A DNA stretch of 42,754 bases from Anaerolineae bacterium (lineage in GTDB: Bacteria > Chloroflexota > Anaerolineae > Aggregatilineales > Phototrophicaceae): NCBI GenBank assembly GCA_030950085.1, contig JAUZRW010000036.1, forward strand, positions 1 to 42,754. Reading direction: 5' to 3'. Under the pieces are notes generated by a model. That model was not told the origin of the DNA, searched no databases, and was given only the letters and a program-made list of their open reading frames with translations. Numbering within the stretch: position 1 is the stretch's first letter; every line of letters begins with the position of its first letter. Position numbers and translations under genes: made by a program. This document shows, one piece after another, positions 25,950 through 34,544 of the stretch.

Positions 25950-26990
25950 TTGTTAGAACCTGACTTACGGGCAACGATAGCAGATTTGCCGAAAATCGAA
26001 TTACATCGACATCTGGAAGGCTCTCTGCGTTTGGATACGCTGGTCGATATTGCACGCGAACACGGTATCGAGATGCCGGATTATGATATAGAGACCTTAC
26101 GCCCTTTTGTTCAAATGATGCCGAATGAACCGCGCACCGCTAAACATTTCCTCAGCAAATTTACTATGCTGCGCCAATTTTACCGCACAATTGAAATCGT
26201 ACAGCGCATCACACGCGAAATTGTTGAAGATGCTGCTAAAGATAATGTCCGTTATATGGAGTTGCGCTTTACACCAAAGGCTCTTTGCAATATCAGCGAC
26301 TGTACACTAGAAGAGATTGTGCCGCTTGTCTGCGATGCCGGTAACGAAACGGCTGAAGAACACGGTATCATTGTGCGCTATATTGTCTCCATGAATCGTC
26401 ATGAACCCGTTTCGCTTGGGGAATCTGTTTTACGTGCCGCAATCAACAATCAACACAAAGGTGTCGTGGGACTCGATTTGGCGGGCAACGAAGCTGATTT
26501 TTCTTGTATCCCATTTCGTAGCCTCTTTCATCGCGCAAAAGCCGCCGGATTAGGAATCACCATCCATGCTGGTGAATGGGCAGGTGCAGCGAGTGTTTGG
26601 GATGCGATAGGTAATTTGGGCGCGAGTCGCGTCGGTCATGGTATTTCGGTGTTAGAAGACCCGGCATTGGTTCAAGTCCTCGTTGACCGCGAAATCACAC
26701 TTGAGGTTTGCCCTAGTAGTAATTATCTGAGTGGCATTGTCGATTCTTTAGAAGACCACCCGTTGCAAGCACTGACGCGCCGTCATGTCCTGACAACACT
26801 CAATACGGATGACCCACTTCTTTGTAATATCACCCTCAGCGACGAAATCGCCCTTGTCATGGCGCATATGGATATTACGCTTGATGATATCAAACAATAT
26901 ATGTTACGAGCAGCACGCGCAGCTTTCTTACCACCATCCGAACGTGAAGACCTCATCCGCCAATTTCAGGGCTTTATGGCAGCCATCTGA
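25950..26990 (+). CDS. add: Adenosine deaminase family protein
   Basis: A 346-residue amidohydrolase that deaminates adenosine (or a related aminopurine) to inosine using one zinc. Metal ligands are the H-x-H of ELHRHLEGSL (His19, His21), HAGE (His207, with Glu210 as catalytic acid/base), GHG (His231), and TLNTDDP (Asp288, Asp289). The usual HLHLDG reads HRHLEG, which could mark an adenine or modified-nucleoside branch. I prefer the TTG at 25950, because AAGGA lies 7 bases before it; the frame is open to a TTG at 25914 that abuts the previous stop and has no such site. Last gene of the operon starting at 24879. Confidence 0.92.
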   Translation: MLEPDLRATIADLPKIELHRHLEGSLRLDTLVDIAREHGIEMPDYDIETLRPFVQMMPNEPRTAKHFLSKFTMLRQFYRTIEIVQRITREIVEDAAKDNVRYMELRFTPKALCNISDCTLEEIVPLVCDAGNETAEEHGIIVRYIVSMNRHEPVSLGESVLRAAINNQHKGVVGLDLAGNEADFSCIPFRSLFHRAKAAGLGITIHAGEWAGAASVWDAIGNLGASRVGHGISVLEDPALVQVLVDREITLEVCPSSNYLSGIVDSLEDHPLQALTRRHVLTTLNTDDPLLCNITLSDEIALVMAHMDITLDDIKQYMLRAARAAFLPPSEREDLIRQFQGFMAAI

Positions 26991-27004
26991 AACGCTGTTT
27001 TTAC

Positions 27005-27115
27005 AAAATGCGTAACGCAGAGAAACAGAGCATCAGAGGCGCAGAGCATCATTTTGAATAGGATTCTTGGCACTCTTGGCGTTTTGGCGGTTCATCTTTT
27101 TTTGAAGTTCTTTGC
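27005..27115 (+). repeat. Intergenic repeat, copy 1 of 2
   Basis: A stretch containing GTAACGCAGAGAAACAGAG and, further on, GGCGTTTTGGCGGTTCATC. It matches 35467-35580 over about 110 bases; the first half is nearly identical. It fills the gap between the convergent deaminase and phosphofructokinase genes. It resembles ACGCAGAG...TTGGCGGTTCA repeats seen in many bacterial intergenic regions. Confidence 0.75.
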
Positions 27116-27129
27116 AGACCTCACATGAT

Positions 27130-28095
27130 TTAGCGCGATAAAATTTCGGCTAAATCATAGTATTCATCGGTAATCGAGCGACTGTTGCTTGTCACCTCTT
27201 CAAGCGGAATCGTGTTTTGTCCGCGTCCAGTACGCGCTATCATGACTCCTGTTTCTCCTGATATGAGACGATTAACAGCCTCAACACCCAATCGAGTCGC
27301 TAATAAGCGGTCAAATGCGGTTGGTCCACCACCACGCTGGATATGCCCTAAAATCGTTAAGCGAATTTCAAAACCGACTTCTTGCTTGGTCAGATAATCC
27401 ACTAACTCAGTCACATGATAAGGTGCCCCTTCTGCAATTACAGCAATCGCGTGAGCCTTTCCCTTGATATAAGCTGCCTCTAACTCATGGGCAACTTCTT
27501 CCATAGGTATTTCTTTTTCAGGCGTGACAATTACCTCTGCCCCACCGAGAATCCCACCCATGAGTGCCAGATAACCACAATTACGCCCCATAACTTCAAT
27601 GAGGAAGCAGCGATTATGTGACGTTGCTGTATCACGCAAACGGTCAAGCGCATCAAGAATCGTATTGAGGGCAGTATCTACGCCGATGCTCATGTCCGTA
27701 CCATAGATATCATTATCAATACTTGCCGGAATACCAATTACAGGCACGCCTAACGTATGAAGCGCCATTGCTCCGCGCAAACTGCCATCACCGCCGATGA
27801 CAATGACTCCATCAATTTGATGTTCGTTCAGCCGACGCAGTGCCTTTCGTTGACCTTGCTTTGTTTTGAATTCTTCATTGCGTGCTGTTTGCAAAATTGT
27901 GCCGCCGCGCTGCAAAATACCACTCACTTCGCGGCTCGTTAAGCGTTCAAAATCTCCGGCGAGTAAGCCCGTGTATGCTTGACGAATGCCATATACTTCT
28001 AATCCGAATGCAATTCCTGTGCGAACAACTGCTCGGATTGCGGCATTCATTCCGGGAGCATCGCCGCCGCTCGTCATTATGGCGATTCGCTTCAT
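27130..28095 (-). CDS. pfkA: ATP-dependent 6-phosphofructokinase
   Basis: A 321-residue enzyme of standard bacterial length, phosphorylating fructose 6-phosphate to the 1,6-bisphosphate, the committed glycolytic step. MTSGGDAPGMNAAI (7-20) binds ATP, GGDGS (101-105) has Gly at position 104 as in ATP rather than pyrophosphate enzymes, and SIDND (125-129) contains the catalytic Asp127 (usual TIDND). MGRNCGYLA and GHIQRGG are also conserved. The start is taken at 28095, where AGGAG precedes the ATG by 8 bases; the frame is open to 28134, but this would add 13 residues not seen in the family. It lies downstream of dnaE on the same strand after a 288-base gap. Confidence 0.96.
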   Translation of the reverse strand: MKRIAIMTSGGDAPGMNAAIRAVVRTGIAFGLEVYGIRQAYTGLLAGDFERLTSREVSGILQRGGTILQTARNEEFKTKQGQRKALRRLNEHQIDGVIVIGGDGSLRGAMALHTLGVPVIGIPASIDNDIYGTDMSIGVDTALNTILDALDRLRDTATSHNRCFLIEVMGRNCGYLALMGGILGGAEVIVTPEKEIPMEEVAHELEAAYIKGKAHAIAVIAEGAPYHVTELVDYLTKQEVGFEIRLTILGHIQRGGGPTAFDRLLATRLGVEAVNRLISGETGVMIARTGRGQNTIPLEEVTSNSRSITDEYYDLAEILSR

Positions 28096-28339
28096 GCGCT
28101 TCACTCCTGTATTGGTGTCATTTATGATTGTCAAAGTTGGTATCCACCACCCTATGCCATCTCAAATACGGCTATCGTAGCCCATTAGATTTCGCTTATA
28201 TTGTAAATTTTGATTAACCCACAGTGTAGCAACAGTCTGTGAAGGGTACATTAAGTGGGCAGAGTATCTTATTTGACAAATCATCTCTGATACCCCTCTA
28301 ACATCGGTCTCACCCTGCAATTTTGTGTGAGGCGCGGTG

Positions 28340-28361
28340 AAACCCCGAAAGGGGCTTTTTT
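28340..28361 (+). terminator. Orphan intrinsic terminator on the plus strand
   Basis: CCCC-GAAA-GGGG plus C and six T (28343-28361) is a textbook intrinsic terminator on the plus strand. Both flanking genes (pfkA and dnaE) are on the minus strand, where the same hairpin is followed by only three T. A second hairpin CTCAC...GTGAG lies just upstream (28309-28331). A perfect TTGACA at 28273-28278 could be a -35 box, but no good -10 lies at the right distance. Confidence 0.6.
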
Positions 28362-28383
28362 CGTCAAATACCCCGCAAGTGTA

Positions 28384-31300
28384 TCAGGAAGTCGGGCTAA
28401 TGTGGATGTTACCTTCGCCCACAATCTCTTGTAAATCTTGCATAAGGGCATCGCACCAACCTGTTTTGGTTTCAGCAAAATTCATGGTGACAAGTTTGCG
28501 CGGTGTCTCAATGATGATGCTAAAAGTATCATTACCCGGATATGTCACAAATGCCCGATGAAGGCGACGTAAGCGGCGGCGGTCTTTATTCGTATCCGTA
28601 GAGCGTTGAAATGTCACAGTAATGTGGCACGGGGGGGCGCTTTCTATGTCACTGCTGATGTCATCAAAGAGTGCCTCATTTCCATGACTATAATTGCCAT
28701 TCGCCCATGCTGGCAAGGCATCATGATTGTTGCCGTTGGTCGTAGCAAACTGAGGCTCGATACTGGGTGTTGCTGACATACTATCGGCTGGACTTGGCGT
28801 TTGTGGCGGCATAGCCGCACCTTTTTCCGCGTCGTAAAAGTTATCATCATGCAAAGGCGGCGGTTCATCATAACTGTTATAGCTAGAACCGTTCATCCAT
28901 GGCATATCAGATTGATACGAATCATAGGTATTTGCGATTTCGTCTGCGTTCATATACTCAAATTCAAAATCGACACTATCACCGATAATTTGTGGGTCGC
29001 CGCGTTGGTCATCATATTTACCAGCGACTACCAGAATGTCGCCAGACTCAATTTCATAGGTGTGAATAGCCTCTTCGTCAAAATCTTCTGCTTCACGCGC
29101 TTTTGCTTCTTTATGGCGACGGACAGAATCTTTCACGCCTACCCATGTTCGGGGGAACATCACAACTTCAATTGTACCTGCTGATTCGTGCCAATCTTCT
29201 ATGGTAAGAATTGCCATTTGCTCAGTATTTTTAGTCGTTATCTTGCGGACATTGACGACTTCACCTGCAATTTTGACTTTACCATTCGGTGGCGGTGTTT
29301 CAGGGTTTTTCAGGTCAGCGATAACGACTGTATTACCCATGGCGCGGAATTTTTTGCTATGATTATCAACGGGACGACCTGAGACGTACAAGCCCATCAG
29401 TTCTTTTTCCCATCCCAGTTGTTCACGACGCGATTTTCTTTGTTTGATAGGTGCAGCAGGAATATCAAGCCGTTCTTCAAAACCTGCTGCTTCACCGAAG
29501 AGGCTCATTTGACCGACTTCTTGTGCCTTATGATAATCCGCACTGAAACCCAAGATACGGTCTAGCGCGAACAATAAATCATCGCGCTCGCCCCAGCCAT
29601 CAAAAGCCCCTACTTTGACGAGACTTTCAATCGCCCGTTTGCCGACTTGTCGCAAATCCACCCGATGGCAAAAATCGACTAAACTGGCAAATTCGCCATT
29701 TGCCTCACGCTCTTTAATGATATGTTCGAGTGCGCCCACACCCGCATTTTTAATCGCTCCCATGCCAAAACGAATCCCACGTTGACCATCGGGCGTATTT
29801 TCAATATCGAAGTCAATAGCACTATTATTGACGTGTGGTGGCAGAACAGGAATTTGCAAACGGCGGCATTCTTCAAGGAAAATAGCCACTTTATCACTGT
29901 TATCAAATTGTACTGTCAGCAACGCCGTCATGAACTCTGCCGCATAATGACATTTCAGAAACGCACTTTGAACTGTTATGACTGCGTAATCAGCTCCGTG
30001 AGCCTTATTGAATCCATAATTAGCAAACAACATGATATCGTCAAATATCGAACTTGCCGTTTCTTCATCTATTCCATTTTTTGGACCCCGTTCCAAAAAG
30101 GTTTCACGATGTTTGAGAAGTTCTTTTTCCTTCTTTTTCGATACCGCCTTGCGGATAAGGTCAGCTTCACCGAGTTCGTATCCAAAAAGTTCTCCTGCAA
30201 TTTGCATAATTTGTTCTTGATATACAATTATGGAGTATGTTTCGTTTAATATAGGTTCTAATTTATGATGTTTGTAATTTAGTTCTTTTCTTCCATGTAA
30301 GTAGTCATTGTAATCATCAATAAATTCCATTGGACCCGGGCGATAGAGCGATACACCAGCAATAATGTGTTCAAATTTATTGGGACGCATCCCACGTAAC
30401 ATCGACTGCATCCCTGCGCCTTCAACTTGAAAAACACCAATCGTCTCACCGCGCCCCATCATCTCGAAGGTTTGGTCTAAACGGCGCAAATCTTCTTCTG
30501 ATAGTGGGTTCACGAGGTCATCATGACGATAGGGAATATTATCCATGCTGTAATCTGTGCCGTGATGCTTGTTCACGAGGTCACAGGCTTTCCGCAAAAT
30601 CGTCAGTGTAGAAAGTCCAAGAAAATCCACTTTCAGCAAACCAATCGACTCTGCCGCTTCCATCGGGAATTGAGTTACGGCTTCGATTGCCCCGTTTGTG
30701 GTATCCTGCCCTGTTATTTTATGGAGCGGTGTATATTCATCAAGCGACTTATCCGCAATGATAATTCCGGCAGCATGGGTTGAAGCGTGGCGCGTCAAAC
30801 CTTGCAAAGCGATGGCTGTGTCCATGACTTTTTGAATATCAGCATCTTTGTTGTATAAATCCGTTAAATCCGAATTCATATCAATATAGTCACGGATAGG
30901 TTTTTGCTTCGCATCTTGCGGAATGAGACTCGTCGCATAATTGACCTTTGCCAATTCAACATCTAATGCTCGCCCAACATCTTTCACTGATGCCTTTGCG
31001 CCCATTGTCCCGAAGGTGATAATCGCTGCTACTTTGTCTTTGCCATATTTATTCGCGGCATAAGCAATCATCTCAGCACGCTTATCATCGGGGTAATCGA
31101 GGTCAATATCGGGCATTGAGACACGTCCCGGATTGAGGAAGCGCTCAAACAGCAAGCCATTCTGAATTGGGTCAATGTTGGTAATGCCAAGACAATAAGC
31201 GACCAAACTCCCTGCCCCCGAACCGCGCACATTCCACCAGATATCAGCTTCGCGGGCAAATTCGCATAAATCCCATACGATGAGGAAGTAAGTGTTAAAG

Positions 31301-32340
31301 CCCATATCGCCAATAACACCCAGTTCATAGTCAATGCGCTGCTGTAACACAGGGTCGTCTTCGCGTCCAGAAAAGCGCCACTCTAAACCCATTTCACACA
31401 AGTAACGCAAATAAGCGCCTGTATCGTCCTCATATTCTGGTGGCACAGGGAAAATCGGCAAATGATATTGTTTATCATCCAGATTTACATCGGTCATGTC
31501 TGCTATTTTTAGCGAATTGGCAAATGCCTCAACAAGCATCTCTTGCGGCATTCCCTGTTTGAGAAATTCATCTCGCATCTCATCCGCAGATTTCATGTAG
31601 TAGCTGGCATGAGGTTCCATCCGCATTCGCTTTTCTTCGGATTTGAGCGCCCCTGTCTGGATGCACAACAGCGTATCATGGACATCCCAATCATCACGAT
31701 AGACATAATGCACATCGTTGGAAGCGTAGAATTGCACTTTGCTATGATTGCTTTTGCGGTACTCAATTAGCCATTTATTCAAGACATCTAACTGACCAAT
31801 TTTATGAGGTTGTAATTCCAGATAAAAATTATCTTCACCGAAGACTTCTAAGTATTTACCAATCAGGTCACGGGCAGCCTCATCTCTACCCATTTCGACA
31901 AGGCGCGGAATCTCGGCAGCGAGGCAACCACTGGTGACAATCAGTCCGTCCGAAAACTCATCCAACAAATCCCAATCCACACGCGGACGATAATAGTAAC
32001 CTTCTAATTGCGATTTACTGGCAAGTTTCATCAGGTTTTTGTAACCAGTCATATTTTGCGCCCACATCAGCAGGTGATACGGGCGTTTATCAAAGGCGGC
32101 ATCTTTATCAAAGCGTGTACGCGGCGCGAGGTAAGCCTCCATACCAATAACGGGCTTCACCCCTGTTCCCTGACAAGTCCGATAAAAATCAAGTACGCCG
32201 AACATTACGCCATGGTCACTGATGCCAACAGCCGGCATATCTAAGTCTTGGGCGCGGCTGACTAATTGGTCAATTCGGCTTTGACCATCTAATAACGAAT
32301 ATTCAGTATGGACGTGCAAATGGACAAATTCGCTCGACAT
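28384..32340 (-). CDS. dnaE: DNA polymerase III alpha subunit
   Basis: A 1318-residue replicative polymerase, longer than E. coli DnaE (1160). The N-terminal PHP domain opens with VHLHVHTEYSLLDG and keeps the SDHG motif. The polymerase core has GSGAGSLVAYCLGI and PDIDLDYPDDKR with catalytic Asp411 and Asp413. YQEQIMQIAGE, the fingers and helix-hairpin-helix regions follow, then an OB domain (KVKIAGEVVNVRKITTKNTE). After about residue 1130 comes a roughly 100-residue low-complexity linker rich in Ser, Pro, Asn and Asp, and then a globular C-terminal segment to 1318. No intein is present. A block at about 30181-30333, encoding the conserved YQEQ region, is unusually AT-rich. An extended -10 promoter lies upstream. 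Confidence 0.97.
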   Translation of the reverse strand: MSSEFVHLHVHTEYSLLDGQSRIDQLVSRAQDLDMPAVGISDHGVMFGVLDFYRTCQGTGVKPVIGMEAYLAPRTRFDKDAAFDKRPYHLLMWAQNMTGYKNLMKLASKSQLEGYYYRPRVDWDLLDEFSDGLIVTSGCLAAEIPRLVEMGRDEAARDLIGKYLEVFGEDNFYLELQPHKIGQLDVLNKWLIEYRKSNHSKVQFYASNDVHYVYRDDWDVHDTLLCIQTGALKSEEKRMRMEPHASYYMKSADEMRDEFLKQGMPQEMLVEAFANSLKIADMTDVNLDDKQYHLPIFPVPPEYEDDTGAYLRYLCEMGLEWRFSGREDDPVLQQRIDYELGVIGDMGFNTYFLIVWDLCEFAREADIWWNVRGSGAGSLVAYCLGITNIDPIQNGLLFERFLNPGRVSMPDIDLDYPDDKRAEMIAYAANKYGKDKVAAIITFGTMGAKASVKDVGRALDVELAKVNYATSLIPQDAKQKPIRDYIDMNSDLTDLYNKDADIQKVMDTAIALQGLTRHASTHAAGIIIADKSLDEYTPLHKITGQDTTNGAIEAVTQFPMEAAESIGLLKVDFLGLSTLTILRKACDLVNKHHGTDYSMDNIPYRHDDLVNPLSEEDLRRLDQTFEMMGRGETIGVFQVEGAGMQSMLRGMRPNKFEHIIAGVSLYRPGPMEFIDDYNDYLHGRKELNYKHHKLEPILNETYSIIVYQEQIMQIAGELFGYELGEADLIRKAVSKKKEKELLKHRETFLERGPKNGIDEETASSIFDDIMLFANYGFNKAHGADYAVITVQSAFLKCHYAAEFMTALLTVQFDNSDKVAIFLEECRRLQIPVLPPHVNNSAIDFDIENTPDGQRGIRFGMGAIKNAGVGALEHIIKEREANGEFASLVDFCHRVDLRQVGKRAIESLVKVGAFDGWGERDDLLFALDRILGFSADYHKAQEVGQMSLFGEAAGFEERLDIPAAPIKQRKSRREQLGWEKELMGLYVSGRPVDNHSKKFRAMGNTVVIADLKNPETPPPNGKVKIAGEVVNVRKITTKNTEQMAILTIEDWHESAGTIEVVMFPRTWVGVKDSVRRHKEAKAREAEDFDEEAIHTYEIESGDILVVAGKYDDQRGDPQIIGDSVDFEFEYMNADEIANTYDSYQSDMPWMNGSSYNSYDEPPPLHDDNFYDAEKGAAMPPQTPSPADSMSATPSIEPQFATTNGNNHDALPAWANGNYSHGNEALFDDISSDIESAPPCHITVTFQRSTDTNKDRRRLRRLHRAFVTYPGNDTFSIIIETPRKLVTMNFAETKTGWCDALMQDLQEIVGEGNIHISPTS

Positions 32341-32388
32341 AAAAACACCCTGAAAGCAACATGATAGTTTGACAGTTAGAACATATGT

Positions 32389-32397
32389 AGTATAGCA
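32389..32397 (-). promoter_or_regulatory. Extended -10 promoter of dnaE
   Basis: On the minus strand TGCTATACT lies 48 bases before the dnaE ATG. There is no matching -35. Confidence 0.6.
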
Positions 32398-32538
32398 CCA
32401 TTCAGCAAAAATGGCTTCTTAAAAATGACAGAATCGCGTTTGTTTTGTGGATTGTGTCATCTTGCCATTGAAGATGAAAATTGGACAGGGCTTGTTTACA
32501 AACCTTTACTTTTTCCCAATTTTTGTTGTTATGAGGTA

Positions 32539-32547
32539 TGGTAAACT
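32539..32547 (+). promoter_or_regulatory. Possible extended -10 promoter of mutM
   Basis: TGGTAAACT matches the extended -10 pattern at four of six core bases. It lies 112 bases before the ATG, so the leader would include the hairpin repeat. Confidence 0.35.
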
Positions 32548-32575
32548 ATTATAGGGCTTACGCAGTTGACTATTA

Positions 32576-32606
32576 TTTTCGGGCGCACATGTGGGTACGC
32601 CCCTAC
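32576..32606 (-). repeat. Hairpin repeat TAGGG...CCCGAAAA, copy 1 of 3
   Basis: Read on the minus strand it begins GTAGGGGCG and ends GCGCCCGAAAA, with GGGCG/CGCCC arms and an imperfect middle. The same ends occur at 35625-35654 and 37828-37859. It lies in the leader of mutM. Confidence 0.7.
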
Positions 32607-32659
32607 GATTATGTGTTGGAGTGCGTAGTTTCTATTTACATGATGAGGAATGAAAATCC

Positions 32660-33478
32660 ATGCCGGAATTACCGGAAGTGGAGACAGTGGTACGTGGGTT
32701 ACGTCAACCATTGATTGGTCACACCATCGAAAGTATGTGGTATGACTGGGAAAATAGCATTGCCTTACCCCACGCAAATGAATTTGAAGGGCGCGTTGTC
32801 GGGCAGACAGTGATAGGTATCCGTAGACGTGCCAAGTATATCGTGATTGAACTCGATAAAGACTTGCTGCTCGTTCATCTGCGAATGACAGGTCGCTTGT
32901 ATGTGGCAGAAGAAAATGCCGTACAGCGAGTCGATAAATGGGTGCATGTCAAATTTGGTTTGGATGGCGCTAAAGAATTGCGTTTTAGTGATTCACGTAA
33001 ATTTGGCAAAGTATATCTCACAGATAATATTGATGATGTCACGGGTGGCATTGGTCCCGAACCGCTAGAAGATACTTTCACGGTGGCGGTTTTCAAAGAA
33101 CGCTTAACAGGGCGACGTAAGGTGATTAAATCACTATTGCTTGACCAACATTTCATCGCAGGTGTCGGCAATATTTATGCTGACGAGGCATTACATCGTG
33201 CCGCGATTCACCCACAACGCTCGGCTGATTCACTGAGCGATGAGGAGATTGTTCGTTTATATACGACTGTGCGAGCAGTATTAGCGGCTGGTATCCAACA
33301 TGAGGGCGCGAGTATCAATTGGTATCGCAAGCCGGATGGCACGCAAGGCGAATCGCAAAAGCACTTTTATGTCTATGGTCGTGATGGACAAGACTGTCTC
33401 ACCTGTGGGCAAGCACGTATCGAGAAAAGTCGCATCGCCCAACGCGGCACTCATTTTTGTCCGAATTGTCAAAAATAG
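32660..33478 (+). CDS. mutM: Formamidopyrimidine-DNA glycosylase
   Basis: A 272-residue bifunctional DNA repair enzyme removing 8-oxoguanine and formamidopyrimidines and cutting the abasic site. The N-terminal MPELPEVETVVRGL supplies the catalytic proline (Pro1 after Met removal) and Glu2. RRRAKYIVIEL carries the conserved lysine of the beta hairpin. The helix-two-turn-helix region (QHFIAGVGNIYADEAL) is intact. The C-terminal zinc finger has four cysteines: CLTC then CPNC. AGGA lies about 12 bases before the ATG. It is followed after 9 bases by a membrane-anchored protein gene, probably co-transcribed. Confidence 0.97.
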   Translation: MPELPEVETVVRGLRQPLIGHTIESMWYDWENSIALPHANEFEGRVVGQTVIGIRRRAKYIVIELDKDLLLVHLRMTGRLYVAEENAVQRVDKWVHVKFGLDGAKELRFSDSRKFGKVYLTDNIDDVTGGIGPEPLEDTFTVAVFKERLTGRRKVIKSLLLDQHFIAGVGNIYADEALHRAAIHPQRSADSLSDEEIVRLYTTVRAVLAAGIQHEGASINWYRKPDGTQGESQKHFYVYGRDGQDCLTCGQARIEKSRIAQRGTHFCPNCQK

Positions 33479-33487
33479 GGAGACATA

Positions 33488-34510
33488 ATGGAATTACTTG
33501 GACAGCCAGTTTTCAGGGCAATACTTACCTTTTTCATTGTTTCTATCGCCCTGCTTGTTGCACTCGTGGTGCTGCTTCAGAAGATGCAATCAAATAAGGC
33601 AAAGCAACAGGCACGCAAAAAAGCAGAAATCGACGCAGTATTAAACCCGACTGCGAATCCCAAAGGTGCTAAAACTCGCAAAGATGGTGATGACCTTGAG
33701 TTTCTCACATCGTCTAGCAGCACGAAAAATAGCGATGACCCTCTTGCCGATTTGTATCAATCCGATTTTGATGACGACGACGATGAAGTAGATTTGGGTT
33801 CGCTACTACCCGATACAGGAGAAGAAAAAGTGCATACGATTGCAGAAAAGACAGTCCGTGTTCAGTTAGTATCGGGTGAGAAAACACAAGCACGCGAACT
33901 CCTCAGTATCCTCAGAGATGAAAGCGACGGACGTTTGATGGTGCTTGCCGGCGATACTGCCTATCGTACCCTAATCAATGACCCCGCCGCGAAAAAGCAG
34001 TTCACAACTCTCATGAAAGAATTAGCGGCAATCATTCTAAAAGCGGATACTCGTCCAGAAAAAGTCGCATCTAAGCCTGCGGAAACAGTAAAACATGGGC
34101 TACTTGCACGCCAAAACGTCAAAGCTGATAGTGAAAAGGAAGTGAATTTAAGTGTCCAAGCGGCGAAAGAACTCGAAATTGAAGAGCGCCTACCGGGTGA
34201 TTTACCGAGTATGAAACTGCCAGACAACCCCGATAATTATGAAAAGGGTCGCTTAGGGTGGACAAAGGTAAAGCGTATAGATAAAGCCCCCGAACTCAAT
34301 ATTGCTGCGGCGATTGAAGCCTACTTGCAGTATAAAATCGAACAAAATCCAGAGTACCAACGGCGTGGGATTCATATCAAACCAGCTATAAGCGGTGGAG
34401 TCAGCATTGAAGCTGATGGTAAGGTTTATGAATTTGTGGATGAAATCGCTGACTCTGATGTGCGCGAATTTATCCAAACGGCAATCAATGAATGGCAAGA
34501 ACGGCACTAG
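33488..34510 (+). CDS. Membrane-anchored protein with an acidic linker, unknown function
   Basis: A 340-residue protein. Residues 12-31 form one membrane helix, followed by a basic stretch (KAKQQARKKAEID), so most of the protein faces the cytoplasm. A disordered linker follows, with Ser repeats (about 75-78) and a run of Asp (93-99). Residues 115-180 look globular (VRVQLVSGEKTQARELLSIL), and the C-terminal 90 residues form a second small domain (AAAIEAYLQYKIEQNPEYQ, GGVSIEADGKVYEFVDEI). I recognise no family. GGGAGA precedes the ATG. It is likely in an operon with mutM; a functional tie to DNA repair is not shown. Confidence 0.82.
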   Translation: MELLGQPVFRAILTFFIVSIALLVALVVLLQKMQSNKAKQQARKKAEIDAVLNPTANPKGAKTRKDGDDLEFLTSSSSTKNSDDPLADLYQSDFDDDDDEVDLGSLLPDTGEEKVHTIAEKTVRVQLVSGEKTQARELLSILRDESDGRLMVLAGDTAYRTLINDPAAKKQFTTLMKELAAIILKADTRPEKVASKPAETVKHGLLARQNVKADSEKEVNLSVQAAKELEIEERLPGDLPSMKLPDNPDNYEKGRLGWTKVKRIDKAPELNIAAAIEAYLQYKIEQNPEYQRRGIHIKPAISGGVSIEADGKVYEFVDEIADSDVREFIQTAINEWQERH

Positions 34511-34514
34511 CGAT

Positions 34515-34544
34515 GATATAGGCGATTGATGAATCGCCTATATC
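34515..34544. terminator. Bidirectional terminator between convergent genes
   Basis: A perfect 13-bp stem GATATAGGCGATT / AATCGCCTATATC with a 4-base loop. It starts 5 bases after the rightward stop and overlaps the stop codon of the leftward metallo-hydrolase by two bases. Confidence 0.7.

Larger units (their letters stand above)
32341..32659. other. 319-base divergent intergenic region, dnaE to mutM
   Basis: It holds the leftward dnaE promoter (32389-32397), a rightward extended -10 for mutM (32539-32547), one hairpin repeat (32576-32606) in the mutM leader, and a doubtful 39-codon Cys-rich frame (32425-32544) without a ribosome binding site. Nothing else was recognised. Confidence 0.6.

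Noticed and set aside
29722-30249. 175-codon plus-strand frame inside dnaE
   Set aside because: Shadow of the dnaE coding strand, with a composition typical of antisense reading.
28384-32340. Intein in dnaE
   Set aside because: The long length comes from a C-terminal linker and tail; conserved polymerase motifs run without an inserted block and no intein splice motifs are seen.
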